The notes below the pieces were generated by a model that ran no database searches, was not told where the DNA came from, and worked only from the letters and a program-made list of their open reading frames with translations. A stretch of DNA of 64,000 nt from a virus, in IMG/VR virus record IMGVR_UViG_3300033273_000313, positions 1-64,000 of that record; one strand, written 5' to 3'. Below are positions 14,185 to 24,615 of this stretch, piece by piece. Every line of letters begins with the position of its first letter. Position 1 is the stretch's first letter. The translations under genes and the position numbers were made by a program.

Positions 14185-17100
14185 GTCTCCCCACTCCACC
14201 ATCAGGAATACTAGATAAGGATCGTCCATGGTGGCGTGGGAAGATTAGTGATGCTCAGTGGGACAGACTCAAAGCAAAACTAACTGGCGGCACTGACGCT
14301 GGTGGTACATCGTACTCTAAATTTATTGATTGCTCTGTTGCTGAAGCAGACAAAATTATTTCTAACTTGAAGAAGGATCCCCGAGGGTATCCTCAGATGC
14401 ACATGCCTGGTGGGGGTGAGTCCTACCAGATCATGATTGATTACTTTCAGTGGTTGAAAGATAGTTACTTAAGTGATGAACCAAAGGAAGTAGAAGAGAT
14501 TCCTATTGAGTTAGAGGTTGTAGAGGTAGAGCAGAAGACGGTTGATGAACCAATCGTTGTTAAGATTGAGGCTCCCTTTGAACCTACACCAACACAACCA
14601 CTATCAGCACCAAAAACATTAAGACTACCACGTAGAAGTGGTGTTATCTTCCGCCAACCAGCACGTAAGAAAAAGTCTGCCGCCGAAAGGATGGCAGAAG
14701 CATTTGATGCTAGACTAGATGATCTCGTAGAATCAATTAAGAATCCACCTCAAGCGGCGGAACCAAAGCAGAGGAAGCAGAAAGAAACTCTTGTTAAGAT
14801 TAGAAAGAGTCTAAAACCTGCTAAATTTGCTGACAAAAAAGGTACAAAGGGACCAAATTTTTTCCAGAACAGTAGTCTATTCACCTTTAACAAGGTCAAG
14901 GATGCTCTCGGTCGTGCTGCTCAACTCAGACGAGAAGCAGCAGCTCAAGGTATGCCTGCCCAGGAGAAAGGATTCTATGCTACAAGAGCACTAGGTCTTG
15001 AGTTTGGTGGCGATGCTATTGCTAGAACGAGAGGAATATTCTCGTCTAGTCCTGATGCTACACTAGATCCATCACTCACAAAGCAACAGAGATATGCTGC
15101 TGGTATCTTTGGTGCTAGAACTATTCGTCCACCGAAAGAGAGTGGTGTTGCCAAGGATATTGATAGACAGGTAGGTGAACTAGAAAAGAAACTTGACGCT
15201 GTAATCGACACGAAGAAGATTACACCAGAGTCTGCTGACTTACAGAAAGTATTAGAAGAACTTAGAAAGAAACTATCAGAAGGTAATAAACTACAGGGTG
15301 ATATTAATGCTTCCAAGAAGAAGTTATTATCACTAGAAGCAAAGGCAGCAGATCAAGCACAAGCAGATGCTGAAGAAGCAGAGACTGATGAAAACAAAGA
15401 GATCCACAAATTTAAGAAAGCAATAGGTGGTGAGAAAAAGGGTAGTGATGAAGGTGAAGATGATGGTGGCGGTCTTGACATTGGCGACATGTTCGACAAG
15501 TTCAGGAAGAGTAAGTGGTTGAAAAGACTGAGGAATCCAAAGAGATTTGCTAGGACATTGTTCCGTTACGGTAGAAGATTCTTATGGAAACCAATGAAAG
15601 CGGCGGCAACTAAAGTTGCTGGTATGTTTTCTGGTGCTGCTGCTACCAGTGCTGCTATCGTAGGTGGTGCTGGTCTTGCTGCTTCTGCTATTGGTGAGGG
15701 ATTCTTCCAACTCACTAAGAAAGGTGGTGCTGGTGAGCAAGCTAGAGATTACCTGAAGAAGAAAGGTGAAGAGATAGGAGGACCGATGGGTGCTCTCATT
15801 GGTGGCATGGGAAATCTAGCGGGGATATCTAACGAGGCAACCAAAGTAACAGGTAACATCCTTGATGTTGTTGGTGCTCCATTTAGATATGCTATTGAAG
15901 GTATTCGTTATCCATTCTTGAACGAAGAGGATAGAGAAAAGCAAGCAGCAAACCTCGCCAAGTTTGACGCTAGAATTAGAGAGAACATTCGTGGTGGACT
16001 AAACCGTATCGATGTCATGAACGTTGTTCCTGATGAGAAGGGTGGGTTTGGTAACATCTATGGTAATGATGAAGCCCAGAAAGAAATGATGGAGAAGATG
16101 TCTGAGGGTGGAACCATTCCTAAGTTCCAAGCAGTTGGTGGTGCTAGGTTGACAGGTGATCTACCTACTGCTGGTCCTAAGGTCATGGCAGCTGAAGCAG
16201 GTGAAGAGATGGTCATCACACCAGAGAACAACCCACTCCAGTCTCTTGCTCCAATGATCGTAGCAATGAGAGAGGTGACTAAGCGTGCTGGTACATGGGC
16301 AGACCCTGTAGAGAACATGGTACGCCAGGTTACAGATCCTATCGCTAAGAAGATTGGTCTACCTACACTACCAACTGACATTCAGATCGGTCAGAACATT
16401 CCTTCTGGTGATCAAGGTGAACAGAAAGAACAGAAGAAGATAAAGAGAGGTGGACTGCTTGGTAAATTGATGGACTTCATTACGGGAGCAGGTCCAGCAT
16501 CAGCAGCAGAGATCCCATTCTCTGGTGAAGTAAACATGGGAGGTGGTGCTGGTACTACCACTGCTGGCGCTGTCTACAACTATCTACTATCTAAGGGACT
16601 AAGTGAGAACCATGCTAAGGGTATCACTGCTAACATCAGTAGAGAGTCTGGATTCAAACTAGGAGCACACAATCCTAATGATCCTGGTGCTGGTTCGTTT
16701 GGATTGTTCCAGTGGAATGGTGGTAGAGCACAGAAGATGTTCAAAGCAGTTCCTGACTGGCAGAACAACTGGAAAGGACAGATTGACTATGCTCTCGGTG
16801 AAGATCATGGTCCTAGATATCTTGCTACTCAATTTGGATCTGCTGGAGAAGCAGCGTATGATTGGATGAAGTATTGGGAGAGACCAGCGGAATATGTACA
16901 AGCAAAGTATACTCCTGCTGCTTATGAGGGTATGATTAATAAGATGGGACTCCATCGTGGTATGCCTGTTGCTCCACTAACAGCAGCTGCTAATCCACCA
17001 GCAACACCATCGACCCCAGCGTCGTCGTCTTCAGGCAACAGACAGGTGGGACGTAGTGCTGCCAAGAGAAGACAAGAAGCAGCAGCATCAGCGGCAGCAG

Positions 17101-17285
17101 CACAACCACCAGTAGCACCTGTTACTCCTCAACCTCCCGCTTCTACCAGCACTGTAGTTATGCCACTACTCCAACAGCGACAGTCACAACAGAGTGGCGC
17201 TGCTGTACAACCAATACCCATGACATCTGATGGTAAGATTGACTTTATGGAGATGGCAAGAAGACAACGCCTGGCAGCGTCCTAA
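14181..17285 (+). CDS. Large tail/baseplate protein with C-terminal lysozyme domain
   Basis: The protein has 1034 residues. The N-terminus (KDRPWWRGKISDAQWDRLKA) leads into charged, probably coiled-coil regions (about 330-420) and a hydrophobic Ala/Gly-rich helix (AAATSAAIVGGAGLAASAIG, about 490-510). A phage tail lysozyme-type domain spans about residues 795-925, with likely catalytic Glu822 in NISRESGF and later GSFGLFQWNGGR. The end is Ala/Pro-rich. It likely cuts peptidoglycan during infection. It is related to the next gene, which carries a peptidase instead. Confidence 0.82.
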   Translation: MSLPTPPSGILDKDRPWWRGKISDAQWDRLKAKLTGGTDAGGTSYSKFIDCSVAEADKIISNLKKDPRGYPQMHMPGGGESYQIMIDYFQWLKDSYLSDEPKEVEEIPIELEVVEVEQKTVDEPIVVKIEAPFEPTPTQPLSAPKTLRLPRRSGVIFRQPARKKKSAAERMAEAFDARLDDLVESIKNPPQAAEPKQRKQKETLVKIRKSLKPAKFADKKGTKGPNFFQNSSLFTFNKVKDALGRAAQLRREAAAQGMPAQEKGFYATRALGLEFGGDAIARTRGIFSSSPDATLDPSLTKQQRYAAGIFGARTIRPPKESGVAKDIDRQVGELEKKLDAVIDTKKITPESADLQKVLEELRKKLSEGNKLQGDINASKKKLLSLEAKAADQAQADAEEAETDENKEIHKFKKAIGGEKKGSDEGEDDGGGLDIGDMFDKFRKSKWLKRLRNPKRFARTLFRYGRRFLWKPMKAAATKVAGMFSGAAATSAAIVGGAGLAASAIGEGFFQLTKKGGAGEQARDYLKKKGEEIGGPMGALIGGMGNLAGISNEATKVTGNILDVVGAPFRYAIEGIRYPFLNEEDREKQAANLAKFDARIRENIRGGLNRIDVMNVVPDEKGGFGNIYGNDEAQKEMMEKMSEGGTIPKFQAVGGARLTGDLPTAGPKVMAAEAGEEMVITPENNPLQSLAPMIVAMREVTKRAGTWADPVENMVRQVTDPIAKKIGLPTLPTDIQIGQNIPSGDQGEQKEQKKIKRGGLLGKLMDFITGAGPASAAEIPFSGEVNMGGGAGTTTAGAVYNYLLSKGLSENHAKGITANISRESGFKLGAHNPNDPGAGSFGLFQWNGGRAQKMFKAVPDWQNNWKGQIDYALGEDHGPRYLATQFGSAGEAAYDWMKYWERPAEYVQAKYTPAAYEGMINKMGLHRGMPVAPLTAAANPPATPSTPASSSSGNRQVGRSAAKRRQEAAASAAAAQPPVAPVTPQPPASTSTVVMPLLQQRQSQQSGAAVQPIPMTSDGKIDFMEMARRQRLAAS

Positions 17286-17290
17286 ATAAG
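17283..17290 (+). promoter_or_regulatory. Possible late promoter box
   Basis: CTAAATAA overlaps the stop of the lysozyme-domain gene and lies 24 bases before the next ATG. This matches the CTAAATA variant seen at other virion genes. Confidence 0.4.
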
Positions 17291-17313
17291 TATGACACCA
17301 CTGACTTCCTAGT

Positions 17314-19572
17314 ATGGCACACGGGTTTGTATCATACTCACAACCAAAGTACGGACTTGATCTCGGAGCGATGGTCGCTGGCAAGATCAAGGACTCTTTT
17401 GGTATGGCAGCAGAGGAGAGGAGGTTACGTGACGAAGAGATAGCAAAGTTAGAAGGAAAGAATAAAGAAGATAGAACAGCAGAAGAATCTGAAAGACTAG
17501 AAGAATTACTAGAACAAAAGAAGTCAAGGACTGAGGGTAGAAAGAGAGACAGGATAAAGAATAGTTTCTTTACCAAGGCAATGATGTCCCAGTTTGGTGG
17601 GGACAGAGCACGTAGATTACAGGGCACATTGTCTAGTAGTCCAAGAAGATCTCAGGATCCATCTCTCACTAAAGAGCAGAGATATAGTGCTCTACTAGAT
17701 GAGAGTATGACTGCTCCTGGTGAAGCACCAGCAGCACCAGATGATATCAACCCCATGGATTATGGGGATGCTAATGCTCAAGCACCAACTCCTCAACAGT
17801 CAGGACTAGAGAAAGCATTAGGTAGAGTATCAGAAGCACTATCAATAATCTCATCAAAGGTTTCTTCCTTGAAAGCAGAGGAAGCAAAAAGCAAAGCTAC
17901 TAGCGAGTCTAGACTAGCGAAGTTTACTGGTGTCTTCGAATCAATCAAGAATTATTTTGATAGAGATAACGATCTAAAGAAGACAGAGAATACTATTGAG
18001 CAACAGAAGATAGAAAACTTCAGGGATGCTCAAGCAGATGCTAAGGTAGCAAGAGAACAATCTGCTATCAAAGAGGGAGAAGACCTCAGTACATTTGAGG
18101 ACATGGAAGAACGTCCCGAGGGTAAAGGCAAAGGACTCCTCGGTGGCATCATGGATGGAGTCAAAGGTCTATTCAAAAATTTCATGGGTGGTGGTAAGAA
18201 GGGTGCTGACAAAGGAGTGACAGGATATTCTAAACCCATCGGACCACAACCGATGAACTCCAGTACACCATGGGCAAGGATGGGTGCTGGTGATCGTGGT
18301 GGTATGTTTGGTCAAGGACAGTTTACTCCTCGCCTATCTTCCACCAAGCTATCTGAAGGTGGTATCATTACTAAACCAACTACAGGTACACTAGAACCTG
18401 GAAGCAGTGTCATCCCACTCAATAGAAACAACGCTGTTGCTGATACATTTCAGGCAGCAAAAGAAACAGCAGGTGATGCTTCGATTGCCGACCCAATGGC
18501 ACAGGTCATGCAACTACCATCAAAAGTTGGTGGTGGTCTGCTGATCGGATTGCTATCGAAAGCAATGAGTGCTCTCGGTGGCATCGCTGGTATGCTGAAG
18601 CCTGCCATTCAACCTGTTCTTAACACACTAGTTCCAGCGTTTGGTCTACCTGCTACTGTTGCTGCTGCTATCTTTGGTGGCGGTCCAGCACAAGCAGCGA
18701 CAGGTGATTTTGATTTGGGATCTTACTTCGGCAAGAAAGAATCAAAGGGTCCTGGTGCTGCTGGTAGCGGCAGCAGCAGCGGCGGGGGTGCTCCTGTTGT
18801 CCCGACTGGTGCTGTATCTGCTGCTCCAAAAGGTAATGAGACTGGTATCCTGTCACTCAGTGGTGGCACACCAACAGCATTAGCACAAGGATCTACCATT
18901 GCTAACACTCAGTTACACCATGGTCACGAAGATAATCGTGGAGGATTGAAAGTTCGTGACTACTTTATTGGTGGTTCTGCTGGTCCTAGTGATGGTAGCG
19001 ATGGACTTGGAGCAAGATTGTATACTCCTCTTGGATTTGGTCCCGTCAAGTATAAGAAACTAGACAATCATGGCATTACATTCCATGACCCACAGACTGA
19101 TGAGAAAGTTGGCATGTACTACCACGTCAACAATCCTCAACACCAACTAGATGGTAAGATTGTACAACCAGGAACGATGGTAGGTACACAGGGTGGACTA
19201 CCTGGAACTCCATCAGCATACCCTGGAAGTAGTGCTGTTCACCTACATGTTGAGGGCACCGAGAGATTCCACAACGCTGTCATCTCTACCTATGCTAGTG
19301 GTCACGTGCTCAACGCTCCTGGAGTTACACACACAGCAACTCAACAGCAACCACAACCTGCTGGTGCTAGACCACAACTAGGTGCTGCTAACAATCCAGT
19401 TACTACTGCTGGAGCAACACCTCAGTATCAAGGACCAACGATCGCTACTATCCCTGCTCTAGCAGCAGCGACACCAACACAAGACGATGCTCCGCTAGAT
19501 AGTTCTAGTCCCTTCTCTATCTACAACAGCACTCCTGGTTGGAGTTCAATGTACGGGTCACTAATGTTCTAA
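17314..19572 (+). CDS. Large tail protein with M23-like endopeptidase domain
   Basis: The protein has 752 residues. A charged helical N-terminal half and a hydrophobic Gly/Ala segment (about 400-460) are followed by an M23 (lysostaphin-like) domain at about residues 530-665. Metal and catalytic motifs are visible as HHGHEDNRGG, MYYHVN and HLHVEG. It shares the block SSSP...DPSLTKxQRY and a later SEGG segment with the preceding protein, so the two are paralogues. It probably cuts peptide cross-links of host murein. Ser/Gly and Pro-rich linkers surround the domain. Confidence 0.82.
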   Translation: MAHGFVSYSQPKYGLDLGAMVAGKIKDSFGMAAEERRLRDEEIAKLEGKNKEDRTAEESERLEELLEQKKSRTEGRKRDRIKNSFFTKAMMSQFGGDRARRLQGTLSSSPRRSQDPSLTKEQRYSALLDESMTAPGEAPAAPDDINPMDYGDANAQAPTPQQSGLEKALGRVSEALSIISSKVSSLKAEEAKSKATSESRLAKFTGVFESIKNYFDRDNDLKKTENTIEQQKIENFRDAQADAKVAREQSAIKEGEDLSTFEDMEERPEGKGKGLLGGIMDGVKGLFKNFMGGGKKGADKGVTGYSKPIGPQPMNSSTPWARMGAGDRGGMFGQGQFTPRLSSTKLSEGGIITKPTTGTLEPGSSVIPLNRNNAVADTFQAAKETAGDASIADPMAQVMQLPSKVGGGLLIGLLSKAMSALGGIAGMLKPAIQPVLNTLVPAFGLPATVAAAIFGGGPAQAATGDFDLGSYFGKKESKGPGAAGSGSSSGGGAPVVPTGAVSAAPKGNETGILSLSGGTPTALAQGSTIANTQLHHGHEDNRGGLKVRDYFIGGSAGPSDGSDGLGARLYTPLGFGPVKYKKLDNHGITFHDPQTDEKVGMYYHVNNPQHQLDGKIVQPGTMVGTQGGLPGTPSAYPGSSAVHLHVEGTERFHNAVISTYASGHVLNAPGVTHTATQQQPQPAGARPQLGAANNPVTTAGATPQYQGPTIATIPALAAATPTQDDAPLDSSSPFSIYNSTPGWSSMYGSLMF

Positions 19573-19574
19573 TC

Positions 19575-20969
19575 ATGGCAAATAAGAATACAAAGTCTAT
19601 TGAACTGAAGGAGTGCTTCCTTTATGATGTCAATGGAAACCAATACAATTTTACCAAGGCATCAGTTGGATTTGCTTACTATGAAAGCATCTTCAGTCCA
19701 TTTGTTAGTGCTGTGCTGAATGTTGCTGACTCTGGTGGTAACTTTATCTCCAAGATTCCTATTCAGGGTGGAGAAAGAGTGACTCTAAAGATTGAAGACG
19801 TAGAAGAAGTAGAGTATGAGTTTGAGATGTATGTCTGGAAGATCTACAACAGATCATTCACCAAGAGCATGCAGAACTACAACCTAGCACTAACGTCGAA
19901 GGAAGCACTATACAATGAGGGTGTTAGACTGACCAAACGATTGAAGGGAACTCCTGATATGATTGTTGATAAGATTCTCAAGGAGAATCTCAAGACCGAC
20001 AAGGAGATCTTCAAAGAGAGAGCAAAGTATCAAGTACAGTTCTTCCCCAACGGTAAGAAAGCACACCATATTATACAGTCTCTATCACAGAAGGCAGTGC
20101 CACAGTCATCCAAAGCAGCAGATGGTGACGCTGGTAAGACTACAGAGGGTGGACAGTCAGAACTATCTGGTGACACTAGCAAGGCATCAGGTACAGCAGG
20201 TTTCTTATTCTTTGAGAACAGTGCTGGATTCAACTTTAATTCTGTTGACTTCTACTTCAGCACAGGTGGGGATGAGTTTGGTGGTGAGAGTGAAGTCGCT
20301 ACATATGAAGCGAAACCTAACCAAGATAATCCTGACCGCTTAGTCATCGAGGACTACAAGTTTACCAATGAGATTGACATGCTAGATCAGATGAGGAGCG
20401 GTACGTATGCTAGTCACGTAGTTACATACAACTGGTCTACTGGTTTCTATGAGGAGTTTAGATATAACTTGAAAGAAAACTTTGAAAGCATGGCACACCT
20501 AGGTAGTCAAGAAAAACTAGGAGCAACACAAGAGGAGTTGTCTATCAATCCTACTAGAGTCATGACTGTACTGGTAGACCATGAGACTTGGTATGATGAA
20601 GAGACACCTGGGTCACCAGAGGAGAGAGACAATGGCGGTGAAGGTGGATCAAACTTCCCAGACTATCAGAAGTATTGGCTTGCTCAAAGTGTTGCCAGAA
20701 GATACTTCATGGAGAACCAGAAGTTAGAGATCACTATTCCTGGTAACATGGCACTCAAGGTAGGTGATAAACTTAATGTCTTGCTCCCTAACATGACAGC
20801 AGAGGTAGAAAGACAAGAGGAAAATCTAGACAAAGAAAACAGTGGTGTATACTTGGTCTCTGCTCTGTCACATAACAATGTCTTCCTAAATAGTAGCACA
20901 TGTACGACAAAGATCGAGTTGATCAGGGACATCTACGGTATGAAAGACTCCGCTAGCAACGTGAAGTGA
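19575..20969 (+). CDS. 27: Baseplate hub protein (gp27-like)
   Basis: I chose ATG 19575 (MANKNTKSIELKECFLYDVN), two bases after the previous stop. The 464-residue product has FVSAVLNVADSGGNFISKIP and GGERVTLKIEDVEEVEYEFE, the beta-barrel features of hub proteins of the T4 gp27 / Mu gpD type. LPNMTAEVERQEENLDKENS near the end also fits a hub domain. It directly precedes a gp5-like spike gene, as expected for a gp27-gp5 pair. The match is structural rather than by close identity. Confidence 0.65.
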   Translation: MANKNTKSIELKECFLYDVNGNQYNFTKASVGFAYYESIFSPFVSAVLNVADSGGNFISKIPIQGGERVTLKIEDVEEVEYEFEMYVWKIYNRSFTKSMQNYNLALTSKEALYNEGVRLTKRLKGTPDMIVDKILKENLKTDKEIFKERAKYQVQFFPNGKKAHHIIQSLSQKAVPQSSKAADGDAGKTTEGGQSELSGDTSKASGTAGFLFFENSAGFNFNSVDFYFSTGGDEFGGESEVATYEAKPNQDNPDRLVIEDYKFTNEIDMLDQMRSGTYASHVVTYNWSTGFYEEFRYNLKENFESMAHLGSQEKLGATQEELSINPTRVMTVLVDHETWYDEETPGSPEERDNGGEGGSNFPDYQKYWLAQSVARRYFMENQKLEITIPGNMALKVGDKLNVLLPNMTAEVERQEENLDKENSGVYLVSALSHNNVFLNSSTCTTKIELIRDIYGMKDSASNVK

Positions 20970-20970
20970 T

Positions 20971-23900
20971 ATGGATCCAGCACTATCATCTCTATTTCCA
21001 ATACATCAGATCGGTGCCGATGGATTCTCGTGGTGGATCGGACAGATTGAAAGTAATAAGAACGAAGACCCCAAGAATTCTGGTAGATATAAGGTAAGAA
21101 TTGTAGGGCAACATCTGAAAAGTGGTGATGCTACACCTACTAGTGAGTTGCCTTGGGCACAGGTAATGCTACCTGTTACTACACCATTCAGTGATGGTGG
21201 TAAGACTGGTGCTAGTGTAGGATTGAACCTAGGTAACTGGGTGGTTGGATTTTATGTAGATAATGATAGACAGAAACCAATCATCATGGGATCGATTGGT
21301 CACACTGCTGGTGCTACAAAACTAGAGAACGTAGAGGAAGATCCTAACCCTAGTGGTACAGAGAAAGAGTTCACAACATACAAAGATTCCTCTGTCAATC
21401 CAAACTTATCATCACCCATGGGTTCTGATAAGAAAAGGAACGGTGACAGTCCAGCAGACAGCACTACTGCTGAAGATGAGAACCTAACAAAGCCAGGTGA
21501 TGCTGGTGAGATTGCTCCTGCTGTCCCAGGTCAGATGCCAGCAGCATTCTATGGTTTGTTTGCTGAAGCATCAGTCACCAACCCAACAGGTAACAAGGTA
21601 TGTGTAGAAATTGCTGACCCCACATGTGGATCCGAGAGTGATCTAAAGGGTGGTCTCACCAAGATTGTCGGTGACATGTTGGCAGCAACCCAGCAGTCGG
21701 GAGGTAACCTTGGATCATTCTATGTTAGTCAGGTCAACGGAGAACTTAATAGCTATATTGATGGTGGAATGGAATATGTTAATAAGGCAGTACGTCTTGT
21801 TAAAAGTTTCGTCTCTAGAGTTAAGGGAGAGATTGTCAAACTAGTACGTGAAGGTGTAGATAAACTAGTAGAACTAATTCTATACACAGACGCTGCTGCT
21901 GAAGATGCTCTAGGAAATACTAATACAGGTCCCGTTGCTCCTGATCTAGGCATCGAACCATTTCAACCTATCACCGAGAAAGAAAGCAGACTAAAACCAA
22001 TTCTAGATACCATCAATGATATCCTAGATGATCTTGGTTGTGAGATGGCAGACTTTACTGACAAGATTGCCAAGTGGTTGACTGATCTGCTCCTCGGTTA
22101 TCTGATGGATGCTTTCTCTAATGCTGCTTGTCTAGTGGACAATCTAGTTGAGGGTATCATCAACCAACTGTTGTCATTCATCGAAGATCTTCTAGGTAAA
22201 ATTCTAGGTCCACTACAACAGATTCTATCTGCTCTGGCAGCACCACTAGACATCATCGGCAATGCTATCAACGGTGTACTAAATCTTCTTGGCATCTCTT
22301 GTGATGGTCCTGCTGCCCAGTGTCAGAAACTTAGAAAAGAATGTGTTGACTGTGACACTGGCGAAGAAGATGATGACTGGTTGGATAATCTTATTGCTGC
22401 TCTAGAAGATGGTCCTCTAGATGGATCGACATATGTTTGTGACGAGGCAAAAAATACTTCAGCACTAGATTCTCTACCAGATACTAATGTAATCTTTGTT
22501 GGTGGTACATATCCTGACGGAGAAACAGATGAAATTGATGGTAGCACCCCAACAGATGTGCTCATCACATATGAGATCGACGACGTTGAAGTTACTGAGG
22601 GTGAGCAAGCCATCTTCACTATCACTAGAGGTGGTAACACCACAAAACCATCCAGTCTCACAATGACAATTCTTGGTGGCACTGCTGATCAGGGTGAAGA
22701 TTATGACAAGATCTTTAGTGGATCTTCTGTTGGGTTCCCACCTGGAGAAACCACTAAGACTATAGTGTTTGAAACATATATTGATGACGAAACTGAAGGA
22801 GAAGAGAACTTCTTCCTGAAGTTTGAACCTAACATGACACCTGAAGGTATTGAAGCTACGTTCCCAGGCGGTAACGTCAAGAAGTGTACAATCCTAGACT
22901 TTGTTGATGGACAGAGTAATAGTCCTACCACACCTACTGTCCCAGGAACAGCACCAACACCATTTGTTCCACCATCAACTGTAATTACACAACCAGTAAC
23001 ACCATCCACTCCACTAGGTCCTACTGCTCCTGTTGTACCATCGTTCGCTGTAACAACAGATAAATTCTTCTACAAAGAGGGTGAGACTATCATCTACACT
23101 ATCTCTACAGAAAATGTAGATGGTGCTGGTCCTTACAACTTCACACTAGAAGGTGACATTGATGCTGCTGATGTTGTTGGTGGGTTGACTGGTTCCTTTA
23201 CTCTAGATGAAACAGGAGGAGCTGTAGTTGAGGTAGAGATTGCCGAGAACAGTGACGACGATGATGATGCTCTAGAAAGTATTTCATTCTTCATCACTAA
23301 CACACCAGCATATGCTGATGCTTTCATCCTAGGTGCTAGTGATAGTCTCGGCAACGATCCTGTCTGGTCTGTTACATCTGATGTAAACTATGTAAGAGAG
23401 GGAGAGACAGTCACCTTTACAGTCAATGCTCTCAACATTCCAGACGGAACTAACTTCAAGTATAAACTAGATGGTCCTCTTACTAGGTCGGACATTGTTG
23501 GTGGTAGACTAGAGTCTAGCGTTGACATTGATGCCAACCCACTACAGATTATTGATGGTCAGTGTATCATTCCTATCCAAATTGCTGAGGATGGATTGAC
23601 AGAAGAGGCAGAACAGTTTGACTTCACTCTTGTTTCCTATGTTGATGGCGATGGTGACGACCAAGACATCGTAGATGTATCAACCACTGTTGTAATCGCT
23701 AGCGAGGTTCTGATTGATTCTTCGTTGACGCCTACGTACAGTGTAAATTCGGATAAGTTTAGTTACAAAGAAGGCGAGACCATTACCTACACTATCACCA
23801 CAACTAACATTGCTAACGGTACATTACTACAGTATACATTGTATGGTAATGGTATTAGTAAGAGTGACTTCGATAGCAACAGTCTCTTCGGTACGTTTAC

Positions 23901-24603
23901 TATCATCGACAATCAAGCAAAAGTCTACGTTGGTATCAGTGAGGACACACAGTCTGAGAGCACAGAGACTCTTACTTTCCTCATCAATGGTACAGGTGCC
24001 TTTGCTGATGTCATTATCATTGATGAAGATGTAGACGATGAGGTTACTCCAATCATACCAAAGAAACCATGCTTCGATAAACCACGTGCTGGCAAACCTA
24101 TCACAGATAGTAACGGAGCTATCATTAGTATTCCTATCGTTGAGCAAGGTTGTCCTTACGTGTTCCCACCAAAAGTTATCATCACTGGTCCTGGATATGG
24201 TGCCTCTGGTATCCCACTACTAGATGCTTCAGGTAAAGTGTCTGAGATTAGAGTGACTAGAACTGGTAGAGGGTATAATCTCAACCAAGATCCAGAACTG
24301 AGATGTGTCATCGACTCTTACACTATCATCAGTCCTGGCAAAGGATATACTTCCACACCTGATGTTTATGTTGATGGTGTTGCTGGTAGAGCAATCGCTA
24401 TCATTGATGAGAGAGGATATCTTGTCAGTGTACAACCAACAGACAGAACATCTGCCTGGAATGAGATTCCTGTCGTCAGGATCATCGGTGGTGGTGGAGC
24501 AGGTGCTAGAGTTCTACCATCTATTTCATGTCTAGATACTAAGACCTATGAAGATCAAGGTTATGCCAAGATCGGTACAGGCAAGTACATTGATTGTCCA
24601 TAA
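20971..24603 (+). CDS. 5: gp5-like hub protein with Calx-beta-type repeats, no lysozyme
   Basis: The 1210-residue protein opens with a gp5-type OB domain (FSWWIGQIESNKNEDPKNSG, RYKVRIVGQH, PWAQVMLPVTTPF and VVGFY...PIIMGSIGH). A helical region (about 230-470) follows. A Calx-beta-like domain spans about 530-640 (VTEGEQAIFTITRGG, EGEENFFLKF). Three related modules start near 690, 797 and 921, each with a YKEGETIxYT or YVREGETVTFT motif. The C-terminus (from about 1031) is Gly-rich. Unlike T4 gp5 there is no lysozyme domain and no long beta-helix; both functions appear in neighbouring genes. Confidence 0.78.
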   Translation: MDPALSSLFPIHQIGADGFSWWIGQIESNKNEDPKNSGRYKVRIVGQHLKSGDATPTSELPWAQVMLPVTTPFSDGGKTGASVGLNLGNWVVGFYVDNDRQKPIIMGSIGHTAGATKLENVEEDPNPSGTEKEFTTYKDSSVNPNLSSPMGSDKKRNGDSPADSTTAEDENLTKPGDAGEIAPAVPGQMPAAFYGLFAEASVTNPTGNKVCVEIADPTCGSESDLKGGLTKIVGDMLAATQQSGGNLGSFYVSQVNGELNSYIDGGMEYVNKAVRLVKSFVSRVKGEIVKLVREGVDKLVELILYTDAAAEDALGNTNTGPVAPDLGIEPFQPITEKESRLKPILDTINDILDDLGCEMADFTDKIAKWLTDLLLGYLMDAFSNAACLVDNLVEGIINQLLSFIEDLLGKILGPLQQILSALAAPLDIIGNAINGVLNLLGISCDGPAAQCQKLRKECVDCDTGEEDDDWLDNLIAALEDGPLDGSTYVCDEAKNTSALDSLPDTNVIFVGGTYPDGETDEIDGSTPTDVLITYEIDDVEVTEGEQAIFTITRGGNTTKPSSLTMTILGGTADQGEDYDKIFSGSSVGFPPGETTKTIVFETYIDDETEGEENFFLKFEPNMTPEGIEATFPGGNVKKCTILDFVDGQSNSPTTPTVPGTAPTPFVPPSTVITQPVTPSTPLGPTAPVVPSFAVTTDKFFYKEGETIIYTISTENVDGAGPYNFTLEGDIDAADVVGGLTGSFTLDETGGAVVEVEIAENSDDDDDALESISFFITNTPAYADAFILGASDSLGNDPVWSVTSDVNYVREGETVTFTVNALNIPDGTNFKYKLDGPLTRSDIVGGRLESSVDIDANPLQIIDGQCIIPIQIAEDGLTEEAEQFDFTLVSYVDGDGDDQDIVDVSTTVVIASEVLIDSSLTPTYSVNSDKFSYKEGETITYTITTTNIANGTLLQYTLYGNGISKSDFDSNSLFGTFTIIDNQAKVYVGISEDTQSESTETLTFLINGTGAFADVIIIDEDVDDEVTPIIPKKPCFDKPRAGKPITDSNGAIISIPIVEQGCPYVFPPKVIITGPGYGASGIPLLDASGKVSEIRVTRTGRGYNLNQDPELRCVIDSYTIISPGKGYTSTPDVYVDGVAGRAIAIIDERGYLVSVQPTDRTSAWNEIPVVRIIGGGGAGARVLPSISCLDTKTYEDQGYAKIGTGKYIDCP

Positions 24604-24615
24604 GGAGTGTAAATA

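Noticed and set aside
16567-16955. Lysozyme domain as a free endolysin
   Set aside because: It is in frame with a 1034-residue tail protein and lacks its own start signals, so it is a virion-borne domain.
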